Position numbers and translations under genes: made by a program
NCBI GenBank assembly: GCA_937958265.1
Contig: CALGNX010000024.1
Span: forward strand, 1-63,894
Reading direction: 5' to 3'
Length of the DNA stretch: 63,894 nucleotides
Origin: an uncultured Algibacter sp.
Lineage (GTDB): Bacteria > Bacteroidota > Bacteroidia > Flavobacteriales > Flavobacteriaceae
The notes under the pieces: model-generated
The model's input: only the letters and a program-made list of their open reading frames with translations
Database searches by the model: none
Told to the model about the DNA's origin: nothing
In this document: piece by piece, positions 40,768 through 49,318 of the stretch
Position numbering within the stretch: position 1 is the stretch's first letter
Layout of the letters: every line of letters begins with the position of its first letter

Positions 40768-40791
40768 GACTACAAAAATCTGGGGGCTTAT

Positions 40792-41517
40792 TTAGTTGAA
40801 AGGATCATCCGTCACGTAGGTTCCAGATATGTGTATGTAAGCATCATTCTCTCCTAAATAAACATTGCTATAAGGTGCGCCAAAGTCAAAATCATAAAAA
40901 TCCTCATTCCAACCTGTTATTTCAGGAGTTAAAAAAGTTCTTATATCATTTCTTGTTATTAAACATCTAGGGGTTAATATTTCAGACCTAGCTTCATTTT
41001 TAATAGATAGTACATCAGCATTTCCTATATAAACTTCACCCTGTCTTACCGAATATGGTAAAACATTTGTAAACAATAGCGGTTGAGTTCCTGATATCGT
41101 TCCAGCTAATAAATACTCAATCGTAAATGTTACAACATTACCTACCCTGATGTAATTTGCTGTGCCACTCCAAGTAAAACTTTGATTAGGAATTGCTAAT
41201 TCAGGTACTGTAAAGGTGCCACTTTCTGTTTGAACACCACTACTTGATGCTTGAGGTGTAGGCAAAACAACCGTATTACCATCAGAAATTGTCAGCTCAT
41301 TGTCAATAATTGACAACGTCTGTGGTGTTGGCTCTGAATTTAAATCCGATACGGGTATCGAACTTACTTTGTTTTCACTATTAATAACTAAAATGTCATC
41401 ATTACCTGTAGGTTCTGCTAATTTGTTAAGCTTTACTTCTGAACTAAAAGTTCTTGTTTGTGCTTGTACTGAAATTGTTGACAAGCCAATTGCTAATACT
41501 AATAAAAATTGTTTCAT
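40792..41517 (-). CDS. Exported tail-fibre-like protein with signal peptide
   Basis: 241 residues. It starts with a clear Sec signal peptide (MKQFLLVLAIGLSTISVQAQ) followed by a phage-fibre-like repeat region (TPQTLSIIDNELTISDGNTV) and a beta-rich C-terminus with alternating hydrophobic residues. It is the last gene of the tail operon. Virion proteins normally lack signal peptides, so it may be secreted or surface-displayed by the lysogen (conversion or superinfection decoy). Alternatively it may be a host-derived gene captured by the phage. Confidence 0.65.
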   Translation of the reverse strand: MKQFLLVLAIGLSTISVQAQTRTFSSEVKLNKLAEPTGNDDILVINSENKVSSIPVSDLNSEPTPQTLSIIDNELTISDGNTVVLPTPQASSSGVQTESGTFTVPELAIPNQSFTWSGTANYIRVGNVVTFTIEYLLAGTISGTQPLLFTNVLPYSVRQGEVYIGNADVLSIKNEARSEILTPRCLITRNDIRTFLTPEITGWNEDFYDFDFGAPYSNVYLGENDAYIHISGTYVTDDPFN

Positions 41518-41541
41518 TGTAAATTGTGTTTAATGTTGATT

Positions 41542-41799
41542 TTAAATTTCTTGTTGTGCAAAAATTTCACCTAAACTTGCTGGGTTGTAAAGACTACCGC
41601 CTAAGTATTTTCTTTTTCCTAAAACTTCGTTTCCTTTTTCATCGGTAAAAACGCCGTCTAAAATGTCGCCTTGTTCTACCGCATCAAGGTTTAAATTGTT
41701 TCCTGTTTTAATAATTCGGTAAGTACCTTTTCTTTGTACGCCATTTTTGTGTACCACTAGCTTGTTTAGGCTAGTTTCATTGTTGAATACTAAACTCAT
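41542..41799 (-). CDS. Small conserved-type tail-region protein
   Basis: 85 residues, mixed alpha/beta, no signal or membrane segment. It is encoded between two fibre genes in the tail operon. It may be a fibre-associated or chaperone-like protein. I recognise no family. Confidence 0.55.
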   Translation of the reverse strand: MSLVFNNETSLNKLVVHKNGVQRKGTYRIIKTGNNLNLDAVEQGDILDGVFTDEKGNEVLGKRKYLGGSLYNPASLGEIFAQQEI

Positions 41800-41820
41800 A
41801 ATTAAATATTTAAAGGTTAA

Positions 41821-42324
41821 CTAAAAAAATTCTCCTTCTGTATCTTGTAGTGACTCAGAGCTATCACTACTATTAATTTCCATTTCATCAATACTATCAA
41901 GCACCGTCCAGCTTTCGTCTAAGTCTACATCAATTGTAAATCGACAAACGGCACATTTCCAAAACGTTTGGTTATCTCTAAAACCATTCATTATAATGTC
42001 ACCTACCTCAATGGCGTTCGCTTTTAAAACATCATCATTACTTGGGTGTTTTATTAATTGAAACCAGTTGCCAAAAACGGTTACTTTGCTTTGCAGGGTC
42101 TCTATAAATTCAGCACTGATGTGCCTACTATCGTCTTCAATGTGACTATTCAGTTTGTCGTTATCGGCTTTTTGAGCTATTAACTCGTCTATCCCTTCGA
42201 TATCGCCCACAGGCACTTTGTTTAGCTTGTGCCGAAAAGATGTAAAAGTGGCTTTAAACTGTGCCTCTGTAGGAATAGCATTGATTTTAAACCAATTTAA
42301 TATTGTTGCTAATGATGTTGCCAT
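41821..42324 (-). CDS. Tail fibre-associated protein
   Basis: 167 residues. The N-terminus ATILNWFKINAIPTEAQF...FRHKLNKVPVGDIEGIDEL is a pattern I associate with tail-fibre proteins of Bacteroidota phages (the NWF..G..PT..QF start and the IEGIDELIAQKAD helical linker). The acidic, serine-rich C-terminus is low complexity. It lies 3 bp from the next fibre gene. Confidence 0.6.
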   Translation of the reverse strand: MATSLATILNWFKINAIPTEAQFKATFTSFRHKLNKVPVGDIEGIDELIAQKADNDKLNSHIEDDSRHISAEFIETLQSKVTVFGNWFQLIKHPSNDDVLKANAIEVGDIIMNGFRDNQTFWKCAVCRFTIDVDLDESWTVLDSIDEMEINSSDSSESLQDTEGEFF

Positions 42325-42326
42325 AA

Positions 42327-43190
42327 TTATGGAATTGTTATTGTTTCTACATAAATCTTTAAACTCTTATCCCTTCCATCTCTTTCTTCTATTGAAAATT
42401 CAAATTTCTTTGAGCTTATTTTTTTAAAAACCATTTGCCCTATGTTATTATCCCTAATAATATCTCCGTTAGATTCTGCAAAAAACCTCACATAATAATT
42501 AGAAGTCATGTCGTTCAATACCGTAACTTCAATTAATGAGTTTTTATCGGGAGCACTTTTTTTTACAGCACTAACAATTTGACCAGAAGTATTAAAACTT
42601 GTGCCATCTGGTCCTGCAGAATTTCCCACATCAAAATTTCCAAACCAACCAATATTAGTAACAGCAGGCACTTGGTTTAATTTCTTTTTATCTTGAAAGG
42701 ATAATAAACCAGGCTTAGTTACTGTGGCTAGACCTAAATTGTCAATAAACTCTTGAATTTGTCGAATCTTAACAATAACTAATTCTAAATCAATAGCACT
42801 CGCTTTTTCTTTTTGATCTTGTGTTAATTGTTGATTTGTTTTTGGACGCTGAAATCGGCTCCATTCAATAGATTTCGTTCCAGTTCCAAAGGACACCCAG
42901 CGTTCAACAAAAACTTCTGGATCAGTACCATCTTGAAATTGCTTTCTCGTTTTACGTTCGTTAACAACTACTTTGGTTTGCGTTAACCCACCTCTAAATT
43001 CAATCAATTCGCCTTTAAAATATAAAAACCCATTTCTTGTTGTATTGCCAATTACATCACATCCATTTACAATTATGTAATCACCAATTGACGCTCCAAA
43101 AACTTGAAGCTCTTTGTATGCCAATTGCATTACATTAAAGATGTCTGTTTCTAAAGGAAACCCCCCAGGTAAATTAAAATTTATATTCAT
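42327..43190 (-). CDS. Tail fibre protein
   Basis: 287 residues. It begins MNINFNLPGGFPLETDIFNVMQLAYKEL, a baseplate-attachment-like N-terminus, followed by a beta-rich section and a central helical linker (KEKASAIDLELVIVKIRQIQEF, then GLATVTKPGLLSFQDKKKL) resembling fibre shafts. It overlaps the next gene by 4 bp. It is probably a receptor-binding or fibre-base protein. Confidence 0.65.
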   Translation of the reverse strand: MNINFNLPGGFPLETDIFNVMQLAYKELQVFGASIGDYIIVNGCDVIGNTTRNGFLYFKGELIEFRGGLTQTKVVVNERKTRKQFQDGTDPEVFVERWVSFGTGTKSIEWSRFQRPKTNQQLTQDQKEKASAIDLELVIVKIRQIQEFIDNLGLATVTKPGLLSFQDKKKLNQVPAVTNIGWFGNFDVGNSAGPDGTSFNTSGQIVSAVKKSAPDKNSLIEVTVLNDMTSNYYVRFFAESNGDIIRDNNIGQMVFKKISSKKFEFSIEERDGRDKSLKIYVETITIP

Positions 43191-43651
43191 GTACTTTCTA
43201 TTTTAAATCGCTTACCAGCTTGTCGGTAATAATCAATTTCTGCTCTTAATTCAATTAATCGGTTATCCACTATTTGCGCTGGTACTTTTACTATAAAATC
43301 TACCGCCGAGGTAGCGTTATCTTCTGCACCATAGATATTTATTTTACCCAAATATTGAGGTTGTTGCTCGGGTATCGTAAAAATGTACACGGCTTCAAAT
43401 ACATTACCATTTACTATTTCAATACGTCTCAACTCATTATCAAAGGCATCGTTAAGCGCCTTACGGAAATAACATGTTTGCCCGTTGTGTGCCAGTAAAT
43501 ACAAGTTACGCTCTCGCTTGTTTAACCAATTACCATGTATTTGTTGTAGCACAGCCACAATAGCACTTAGTAAGGCTACATTTTTTGGTTTTCGTAGTTT
43601 GAATGGCAAAAACCACAACACCAATTTTTGAAAGTCGATATTAAACCACAT
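43187..43651 (-). CDS. Baseplate-associated protein (gpI position)
   Basis: 154 residues. The N-terminal hydrophobic segment (LVLWFLPFKLRKPKNVALLSAIVAVLQQI) is amphipathic rather than a clean membrane helix. It lies directly after the gpJ-like gene with an 11-bp overlap, the position of gpI in P2/Mu-like tails, and is followed by fibre genes. The role is inferred from position only. Confidence 0.55.
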   Translation of the reverse strand: MWFNIDFQKLVLWFLPFKLRKPKNVALLSAIVAVLQQIHGNWLNKRERNLYLLAHNGQTCYFRKALNDAFDNELRRIEIVNGNVFEAVYIFTIPEQQPQYLGKINIYGAEDNATSAVDFIVKVPAQIVDNRLIELRAEIDYYRQAGKRFKIEST

Positions 43652-44480
43652 AGTTGATGTTTGAAAAATCGTTAACTAAAAAGTAACCGCTCTCAGGTAT
43701 AAATTTTACCGAAATTGGCAATCGCTCGCCATATTCATTTGCTTGCCTATCTATATAGCGAACTTCAATATTTGCTATTTCAACAGTAACCACACCATCC
43801 ACCGCTTGTATTGCTTTTGCTAAATCCAACACTACTAATTCTCCATTGAAGCCTACATTTCTTAAATAGTTTTTAATGGCTATTTCAACGGTGTTTTCAC
43901 CTGTTAAAATATTTACTCCATCGGCACCAATAACTAAGGGATCTCTATAAACGTCTACGTAAGGAATAAGCAAGTCACCTAGCTGATTTATTAAATCTAC
44001 ACGCGTACCCGCTACTCTAAATTCGTCTATGTAATACGCTAACGAGGTTTGAATTTCCGCGCTTGTTGGTGCGAGCTCTCCATTTTCTTCGGTAGCTACT
44101 TTTATAATTAGCGAGCTATTACTTATTGGCTCAACAACAGCACAATGTTTAATTACTTTGCTTTCTTCAATCTCCTCTGGTGTGGCGTTATCATTTATAA
44201 ACCTATCGGTGTCTTTAGCTAAATCAAACCCAAATTGAAAGCCTAAAACACGGTTTCTGTACCAGCGTACGGTTCCCCATTTTTGCTGAAATATGATATT
44301 TACAACCTCTTCTAAGTGTTTGTCAAATATCTTTTCGAGTAACTGAATGGCTACCGCTATGATGTACGAAAACAGGCGCAACCTCCCTGTAAGCGAAGTA
44401 TTGTTTACTGCTCCAAGTACAGGGTTACTAGATGTGTTGGCTAGTATTTGATTGTGAATTTCTGTAATTGTTCGTGCCAT
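43641..44480 (-). CDS. gpJ-like baseplate protein
   Basis: 279 residues. The layout fits baseplate J-like proteins: an N-terminal helical region (ARTITEIHNQILAN), a middle domain with LIIKVATEENGELAPTSAEIQTSLAYYIDEFR, and a C-terminal region with LAKAIQAVDGVVTVEIANIEVRYI. In contractile tails gpJ forms the baseplate wedge connecting to fibres. It follows a LysM-like tail protein and precedes the gpI-position gene. Confidence 0.7.
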   Translation of the reverse strand: MARTITEIHNQILANTSSNPVLGAVNNTSLTGRLRLFSYIIAVAIQLLEKIFDKHLEEVVNIIFQQKWGTVRWYRNRVLGFQFGFDLAKDTDRFINDNATPEEIEESKVIKHCAVVEPISNSSLIIKVATEENGELAPTSAEIQTSLAYYIDEFRVAGTRVDLINQLGDLLIPYVDVYRDPLVIGADGVNILTGENTVEIAIKNYLRNVGFNGELVVLDLAKAIQAVDGVVTVEIANIEVRYIDRQANEYGERLPISVKFIPESGYFLVNDFSNINYVV

Positions 44481-44481
44481 T

Positions 44482-44838
44482 TTAGCTTGCTTGGTTAAGT
44501 AATCTTATTTCTTCTATTGTTTCGGGCGTATCTTGTCCCACAATAAATGTTAATCCTATTATCATACAACCTATTCCACAGTTTTGGTTAAGTAGCTCGT
44601 TTTGAGCTTCTGTACTTGCGGTTGCTGGCTTGATATTGCGTTGTTTATAAAAGCTTACAATGGCATTGTTTATAATGGTAGAACTGTTTAACTCTAGTTC
44701 TGTATTAACTTCCAAATCTGTGGTAACAGAAACCCCATTATTAAACGCCAAATCAAAAACCTTTTCAACACCTCCCAATTCTTGTATTGAAATATCAAAG
44801 AGGTTTTGTTTATTTTGTGTTTTTACCGTCTTCATCAT
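44482..44838 (-). CDS. LysM-like tail protein
   Basis: 118 residues. The segment NKQNLFDISIQELGGVEKVFDLAFNNGVSVTTDLEVNTELEL resembles a LysM fold, as in gpX-type tail proteins that bind peptidoglycan or cap the tail tube. The C-terminal part has two cysteines (NQNCGIGCM) and is unassigned. It overlaps the holin gene by 29 bp. Confidence 0.55.
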   Translation of the reverse strand: MMKTVKTQNKQNLFDISIQELGGVEKVFDLAFNNGVSVTTDLEVNTELELNSSTIINNAIVSFYKQRNIKPATASTEAQNELLNQNCGIGCMIIGLTFIVGQDTPETIEEIRLLNQAS

Positions 44839-45346
44839 TTAAATTGTATTTTGTTGAAATACGCTTCAAAAGCCCCAAAAAGCCTTTCATTTCTTTGTAG
44901 CCTAATGCCTCATAGTTTTCGGCTAACGATTTTAAAAGCTGATAAATAATAGCAATTAAAAAACCCCAGTACATAGCGAAAAAAGGATCTAGCTCGTACC
45001 CAAATATTACAGGGAATTTTAGGTGTTGCATAAACATATTTAACATCCAAATAATTAAAATATAGGTGCCTACTTTTAAAAACATGCGCCCCATTTTTCG
45101 GCTTTCAATAACAACCTTGTTTTTTCTAGCTACCTGTATTCCCGACCAAAATTCTAGCGTGTTTAACACTACAAATGCCATAAAAACAAGCGTATTAAAC
45201 CCTAAAGATTCGCCAATAAATGTTTTTACAAACCCTATAAACACACTTACTGATATCACTTTAAAATCTATGTAACCAAAAGTGCTTTGTAGGTATTCAT
45301 TTTTGCAGTTGAAGCCAAAGGCTTGTAAGTAGTAGTTAAATTTCAT
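44810..45346 (-). CDS. Phage holin
   Basis: 178 residues with three or four membrane helices and a basic loop (GIQVARKNKVVIESRKMGRM), matching the phage holin 4 / toxin-secretion holin family. It would permeabilise the inner membrane to release the amidase encoded at 51733-52194. It lies within the tail cluster, away from the amidase, which is unusual but seen in Bacteroidota phages. Confidence 0.65.
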   Translation of the reverse strand: MKFNYYLQAFGFNCKNEYLQSTFGYIDFKVISVSVFIGFVKTFIGESLGFNTLVFMAFVVLNTLEFWSGIQVARKNKVVIESRKMGRMFLKVGTYILIIWMLNMFMQHLKFPVIFGYELDPFFAMYWGFLIAIIYQLLKSLAENYEALGYKEMKGFLGLLKRISTKYNLNDEDGKNTK

Positions 45347-45351
45347 TGCAA

Positions 45352-45879
45352 CTATTTTAATACGACGTTTAATCGTTGTTTAATTGTTTGGGTAATGTTT
45401 GTTTTTATTACTGTAATGGCTGGTATGTTTGGGGTTGTTCCAAAACCAGGCAATACAATTATTTTGTTTATTTCGTCACATAGTTTTCCTATTTCTGAAA
45501 TATGATCGTTTAGTACTGTTTTTAAATTCTCCCCTTTACTAGTTAGCTGATAGCCTTCTTTATCAATTTCAAATTCACTGGTGCCAATGGCTCCTTTAAT
45601 ACTTTCTACTTCCGAAAAACCGACTACAAAAAGCGTATTATCGTCATTCCCTATACTGGCCACTAATACCGAGCTTTTTAAGGCGGGATATGTAACGACT
45701 CCCTTTTTATTATCAATTACGCTTTTTAAGCGAACCTCTTGATAGTCCAAACCATCCACATCCACAATATGTATGGTGTCATTAGTTTTGTTTACCGCAG
45801 TAACTTCGGCTATAAATATCCCTTCAGGCACTTTAGCAAATTGTTTTAAGCCTTTTCTTATTTGTTCGTCTTTATCCAT
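45352..45879 (-). CDS. Baseplate spike protein (gpV/gp5-OB like)
   Basis: 175 residues with an OB-fold-like core (GIFIAEVTAVNKTNDTIHIVDVDGLDYQEVRLKS... LKSSVLVASIGNDDNTLFVVGFSEVE), the puncturing-spike base of contractile tails. A short helical C-terminus follows. It overlaps the hub gene by 8 bp, and hub plus spike are adjacent as in P2/Mu (gpD-gpV). Confidence 0.7.
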   Translation of the reverse strand: MDKDEQIRKGLKQFAKVPEGIFIAEVTAVNKTNDTIHIVDVDGLDYQEVRLKSVIDNKKGVVTYPALKSSVLVASIGNDDNTLFVVGFSEVESIKGAIGTSEFEIDKEGYQLTSKGENLKTVLNDHISEIGKLCDEINKIIVLPGFGTTPNIPAITVIKTNITQTIKQRLNVVLK

Positions 45880-46855
45880 TTACCTTAGTGCCTAATTCAA
45901 TAATTCTTCTTGCTCCGTTTACGCCAAAAATTACAGTTACCGCTATTATAAAGTAAGCGCCTACGCGGTCGGGAAATAATTGATCTCTTAATACTGCTGT
46001 CATACCTCTAGTGGCATAAGGCGCAAAAAAACTAGTTATATTGCCATCGTAACCTGTAAACTTAAGATCACTTAGTTCTGCTTCGCCTATTGCCTTTAGC
46101 CGTGCCTTATCTTTTATGTTGTACCTAAACAAGGTGCGTTGCTCGCCATCTAAATCGCCTAAAATAACCTCTACTTTTGTATTGTCTTTTTGTATGCCTA
46201 CAACCTTTACACGCAACCTAATATCCTCGGCATAACGGTAGGTTAATTTATGTTGTATTACATTTTGGTTTAAATCGTAATACACCTTATCACCTGTACC
46301 CACTGTTTGCCTTAACCCAGCAAACAAATCACCATTGTTATCTAAAAAAATATTTAAGCCGTATTCGTCCTTCAATTTTTCTAGCGCTCTAGCACCGTTT
46401 ACATCTTTAAGCAAAAACTTATCAAACTCTACTTTTGGCAAGTCTCCAGATAAAGCAATTCCTAAACCTTCAACTATATAATTCAATACTTCCCTTAAGG
46501 TTGTTTTGCCGAAGTTTTTGTTGATGCGTTTTTTTCTAATGTTGTAAACCGCATCTTCACACTCGATAACCAATAACGGATTGTTGGGCTTCACAAAAGC
46601 CACAAAGCCTGTAAATTCTTGCACCTCCAAAACACCTTCATAGGCTAGTGTAATACTTACTTTATCGCCAGCCCTAATTACCGTTTCTAAATTTCGCCTT
46701 TCAAAACCTTCATTGTTATTTTGAAGCACCGCACTAATGGGTAATTTTATAATGGCAGTATCTGATATTGAGTCTACCGATTTCTTAATTTTCACCTCAT
46801 TTACTTGCGTAAACTGATACTTGCCAATTTGTATGTTACTTTTTAAAACAAACAT
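45872..46855 (-). CDS. Baseplate hub protein (gpD/gp27-like)
   Basis: 327 residues. It has the phage late-control D/gp27-like organisation: an N-terminal beta domain (IQIGKYQFTQVNEVKIKKSVDSIS), a middle domain with TLREVLNYIVEGLGIALSGDLP, and a C-terminal beta barrel ending RGMTAVLRDQLFPDRVGAYFIIAVTVIF. It forms the trimeric hub on which the spike and tube assemble. It is bracketed by the DUF6046-like protein and the spike gene. Confidence 0.75.
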   Translation of the reverse strand: MFVLKSNIQIGKYQFTQVNEVKIKKSVDSISDTAIIKLPISAVLQNNNEGFERRNLETVIRAGDKVSITLAYEGVLEVQEFTGFVAFVKPNNPLLVIECEDAVYNIRKKRINKNFGKTTLREVLNYIVEGLGIALSGDLPKVEFDKFLLKDVNGARALEKLKDEYGLNIFLDNNGDLFAGLRQTVGTGDKVYYDLNQNVIQHKLTYRYAEDIRLRVKVVGIQKDNTKVEVILGDLDGEQRTLFRYNIKDKARLKAIGEAELSDLKFTGYDGNITSFFAPYATRGMTAVLRDQLFPDRVGAYFIIAVTVIFGVNGARRIIELGTKVNG

Positions 46856-47406
46856 TACAAATCAAATTTTAAAGTGGCATAAAAATCCCTATCGCTAACG
46901 GCATCTATAGCAAAACTTTGGCTATATGGTTGGCCTTGCATTTTACCCCAAACAATATTTTTAAGAACGATACGCTGTATTCCAAAAAGCGCACACAGCC
47001 TGTTACTTACCTCTAAAGCTTTATTTTTATTAAATACAGCTTGTATATCTTCCACTTGCTGGCGTGGGTATTCCTTCTTATTGGGGTCTATACATAAACC
47101 CTCTATTTTTATTCTATAATCTGATGATGCTATCAATTCTTTTACCGTGCCTTCTGCGCCTTGCACTACTGTTTCTACAATACGTTTTTGTTTACTAAAA
47201 GTTATTAATGGCTCGTTAGGAAAAATAACGTCATCAATAACTAAATCCATAAAATAAGGCACCCCTAAATGGTTTGCTCCTATAATAGATGCCCCTATGT
47301 TTAGCACATCGGGCAACGGATTTTTAAGCCCTAGTAACGGAAACGGTAAAGCTTCATAGCCAAATACTTCGGCGGTTATTTTTTGTAAATCAAACGCGTT
47401 AGCCAT
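46855..47406 (-). CDS. DUF6046-like tail protein
   Basis: 183 residues, mainly beta, with the segment VQGAEGTVKELIASSDYRIKIEGLC that recurs in LysM-less tail-hub adaptor proteins. I place it in DUF6046 by resemblance. Located between tape measure and hub, it corresponds to Mu gpN/P-type DNA-circularisation/tail proteins. It shares its TAA/ATG region with the hub gene (1-bp overlap). Confidence 0.6.
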   Translation of the reverse strand: MANAFDLQKITAEVFGYEALPFPLLGLKNPLPDVLNIGASIIGANHLGVPYFMDLVIDDVIFPNEPLITFSKQKRIVETVVQGAEGTVKELIASSDYRIKIEGLCIDPNKKEYPRQQVEDIQAVFNKNKALEVSNRLCALFGIQRIVLKNIVWGKMQGQPYSQSFAIDAVSDRDFYATLKFDL

Positions 47407-47407
47407 T

Positions 47408-49318
47408 TTAGTTAGTTTGTAGTTGGTTTGCTGAGTTTACTATTCTTAAGAAAATTTCTTTTACCTTATCTTCAAGCTCATCGGCACCTTCGGTTACATT
47501 TTGACTTACTATTTTTAACTCCTCCACTAAACTTTGAATTTGTATGGTAATATTGGTTTGTTTTTTACCGCCTCCAGATATTCCGTTAATACCGCTTGTT
47601 AGCGCTTTGCTGTCTCCTAAAGACGTTAAATCGCTAACTGGTGTTTTCGTTTCGTTATCTAAGCCTATGCTTTTTTTATCTTTTATTATTTGTTTAGAGA
47701 AAGCTATTTTGCTCTTTTTTTCTTTGTCTACAGCTAAAACTCCTGCGCGGTAAGCTTCGCTAGCCTTTTTACCTGTTGCCTTCATATCGGTAATAAATCT
47801 ACCTCTGCTCTTTACAGCCAATAAATTATTGGTAGCTTGCTTACCTGTTTCTAAAGCATCCTCCCAGTCGCCTTTTACAAATTGCCATAATGCTTTTCCT
47901 AGACCTGTTATTCCGCTAAGTAGTTCGCCAATTCTTGTAAGCGCAGCGGTTTTAATAGCACCTGCAAAACCTTTAATAGCTTCCCAACTTGCTAAAACAG
48001 CACCTCTAAACCAACCTACTTTTTTGTACGCCCAAACTACTCCTGCACCCAATAATGCAACTCCCGTAATAACTAATCCTATTGGATTAGCAGTAAGTGC
48101 TGCATTCCACAACCACTGCCCAGCTGTAGCTATGCTTGTCCAAAGTGTTTGAGCTTTTGTAACAGCAGTATATCCTAAAGAAATACCTTTTGCAATAATC
48201 ATATTATAGCTAAAAGCCCCGACCGCCAAACCTAGTAATCCAAGACTAACCGTATTGTCGTCAATTACGCGTTTGGCTTCATCAAAATAAAAGGGCAAAT
48301 CTGCTATAAAATTAACAATACCCGTACCTGCTGTAATAAACTTATGCGCTACGGGGATTAGCTTTGTTCCTATACCCGTACCTAATTTAGCTGTGATGTC
48401 TAATAATGTTGAAAATCTACCGTTTACCGTTTCGCTCTGTTGTTCTAGCATTTGATAAAAACGCCCACCTTTACTGGTGGCTATGGTAAATGCCTCTTCA
48501 AGCATCGTGGCAGAAATTGCTCCGCCTTCCATTTTCTTTTTAAGAGAACCCATGCTTTCGCCTGTTTTTTGCGAAATAATTTGCAATGGGTTAAAACCAG
48601 CGTTAATCATTTGGTTTAAGTCTTGCCCCATAAGCCTACCTGTACTGGTTGCTTGTGCATAAGCTAAACTTAAGCTATCAAAACGTTGTTTGTTGCCCCC
48701 CGATACATCACCAATTTTTTTAAGTGTGGGTAGTATTTTACCGCCTGCAATACCAAAATTTAAAAGTAATTCGGCATTACGTTGTAGGTCCAGCTTCTTT
48801 AAAGGCGTTTTTGAAGCTAATTGCTCCAAATCGCCAATCATTTTATTTGCCTTAGTGGTACTACCCAACAAGGTTTCAAACTTAATACGTGTTTGCTCTG
48901 CGTCTGCTCCTAATTTTAAAACACCTGTAACACCGCGCCAAGCACCTAATGCCAAACCTACGCCACCAGCTAAACCAATCATACCCGAAAAATGCCCCCC
49001 TATTTTAGACAACCGCTGTCTAAAGCTTAAAGGCGGTAAGTTTTCAAGCTTGCGCAACTGTTTTTCGGTAGTGCGTATGTAGCCGTTAAACTTGGCTATT
49101 TCTTTAGTAGAAAATGAGCTGTTACGTTTTGCTCTAAACGACTGCAATCTATTTTCTAACTGCCCTATACTACGCCCAGACTTTTGGTTACTCGCATTAA
49201 ACTTGTTTTGAGATTGCACCATACGACTAAAAGCCTTGCCTGTATTTTGGGCTATTTTACTAACCACTTTACTTGCAAAGTCTTTTACGTAAACATCGTA
49301 TGAGTAAGCTTGTGTCAT
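47408..49318 (-). CDS. Tail tape measure protein
   Basis: 636 residues. The TMP core (LGADAEQTRIKFETLLGSTTKANKMIGDL, LQRNAELLLNFGIAGGKILPTLKKIGDVSGG, GQDLNQMINAGFNPLQIISQKTGES) spans ~130-300. It is followed by hydrophobic segments (~350-450) used for membrane insertion during DNA injection. Length sets the tail length. Its ATG overlaps the stop of the frameshifted chaperone extension (ATGA). Confidence 0.88.
   Translation of the reverse strand: MTQAYSYDVYVKDFASKVVSKIAQNTGKAFSRMVQSQNKFNASNQKSGRSIGQLENRLQSFRAKRNSSFSTKEIAKFNGYIRTTEKQLRKLENLPPLSFRQRLSKIGGHFSGMIGLAGGVGLALGAWRGVTGVLKLGADAEQTRIKFETLLGSTTKANKMIGDLEQLASKTPLKKLDLQRNAELLLNFGIAGGKILPTLKKIGDVSGGNKQRFDSLSLAYAQATSTGRLMGQDLNQMINAGFNPLQIISQKTGESMGSLKKKMEGGAISATMLEEAFTIATSKGGRFYQMLEQQSETVNGRFSTLLDITAKLGTGIGTKLIPVAHKFITAGTGIVNFIADLPFYFDEAKRVIDDNTVSLGLLGLAVGAFSYNMIIAKGISLGYTAVTKAQTLWTSIATAGQWLWNAALTANPIGLVITGVALLGAGVVWAYKKVGWFRGAVLASWEAIKGFAGAIKTAALTRIGELLSGITGLGKALWQFVKGDWEDALETGKQATNNLLAVKSRGRFITDMKATGKKASEAYRAGVLAVDKEKKSKIAFSKQIIKDKKSIGLDNETKTPVSDLTSLGDSKALTSGINGISGGGKKQTNITIQIQSLVEELKIVSQNVTEGADELEDKVKEIFLRIVNSANQLQTN

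Noticed and set aside
47544-49082. Several open plus-strand frames opposite the tape measure gene
   Set aside because: They are complements of a well-supported coding region, have no recognisable motifs and would interrupt a compact minus-strand operon.
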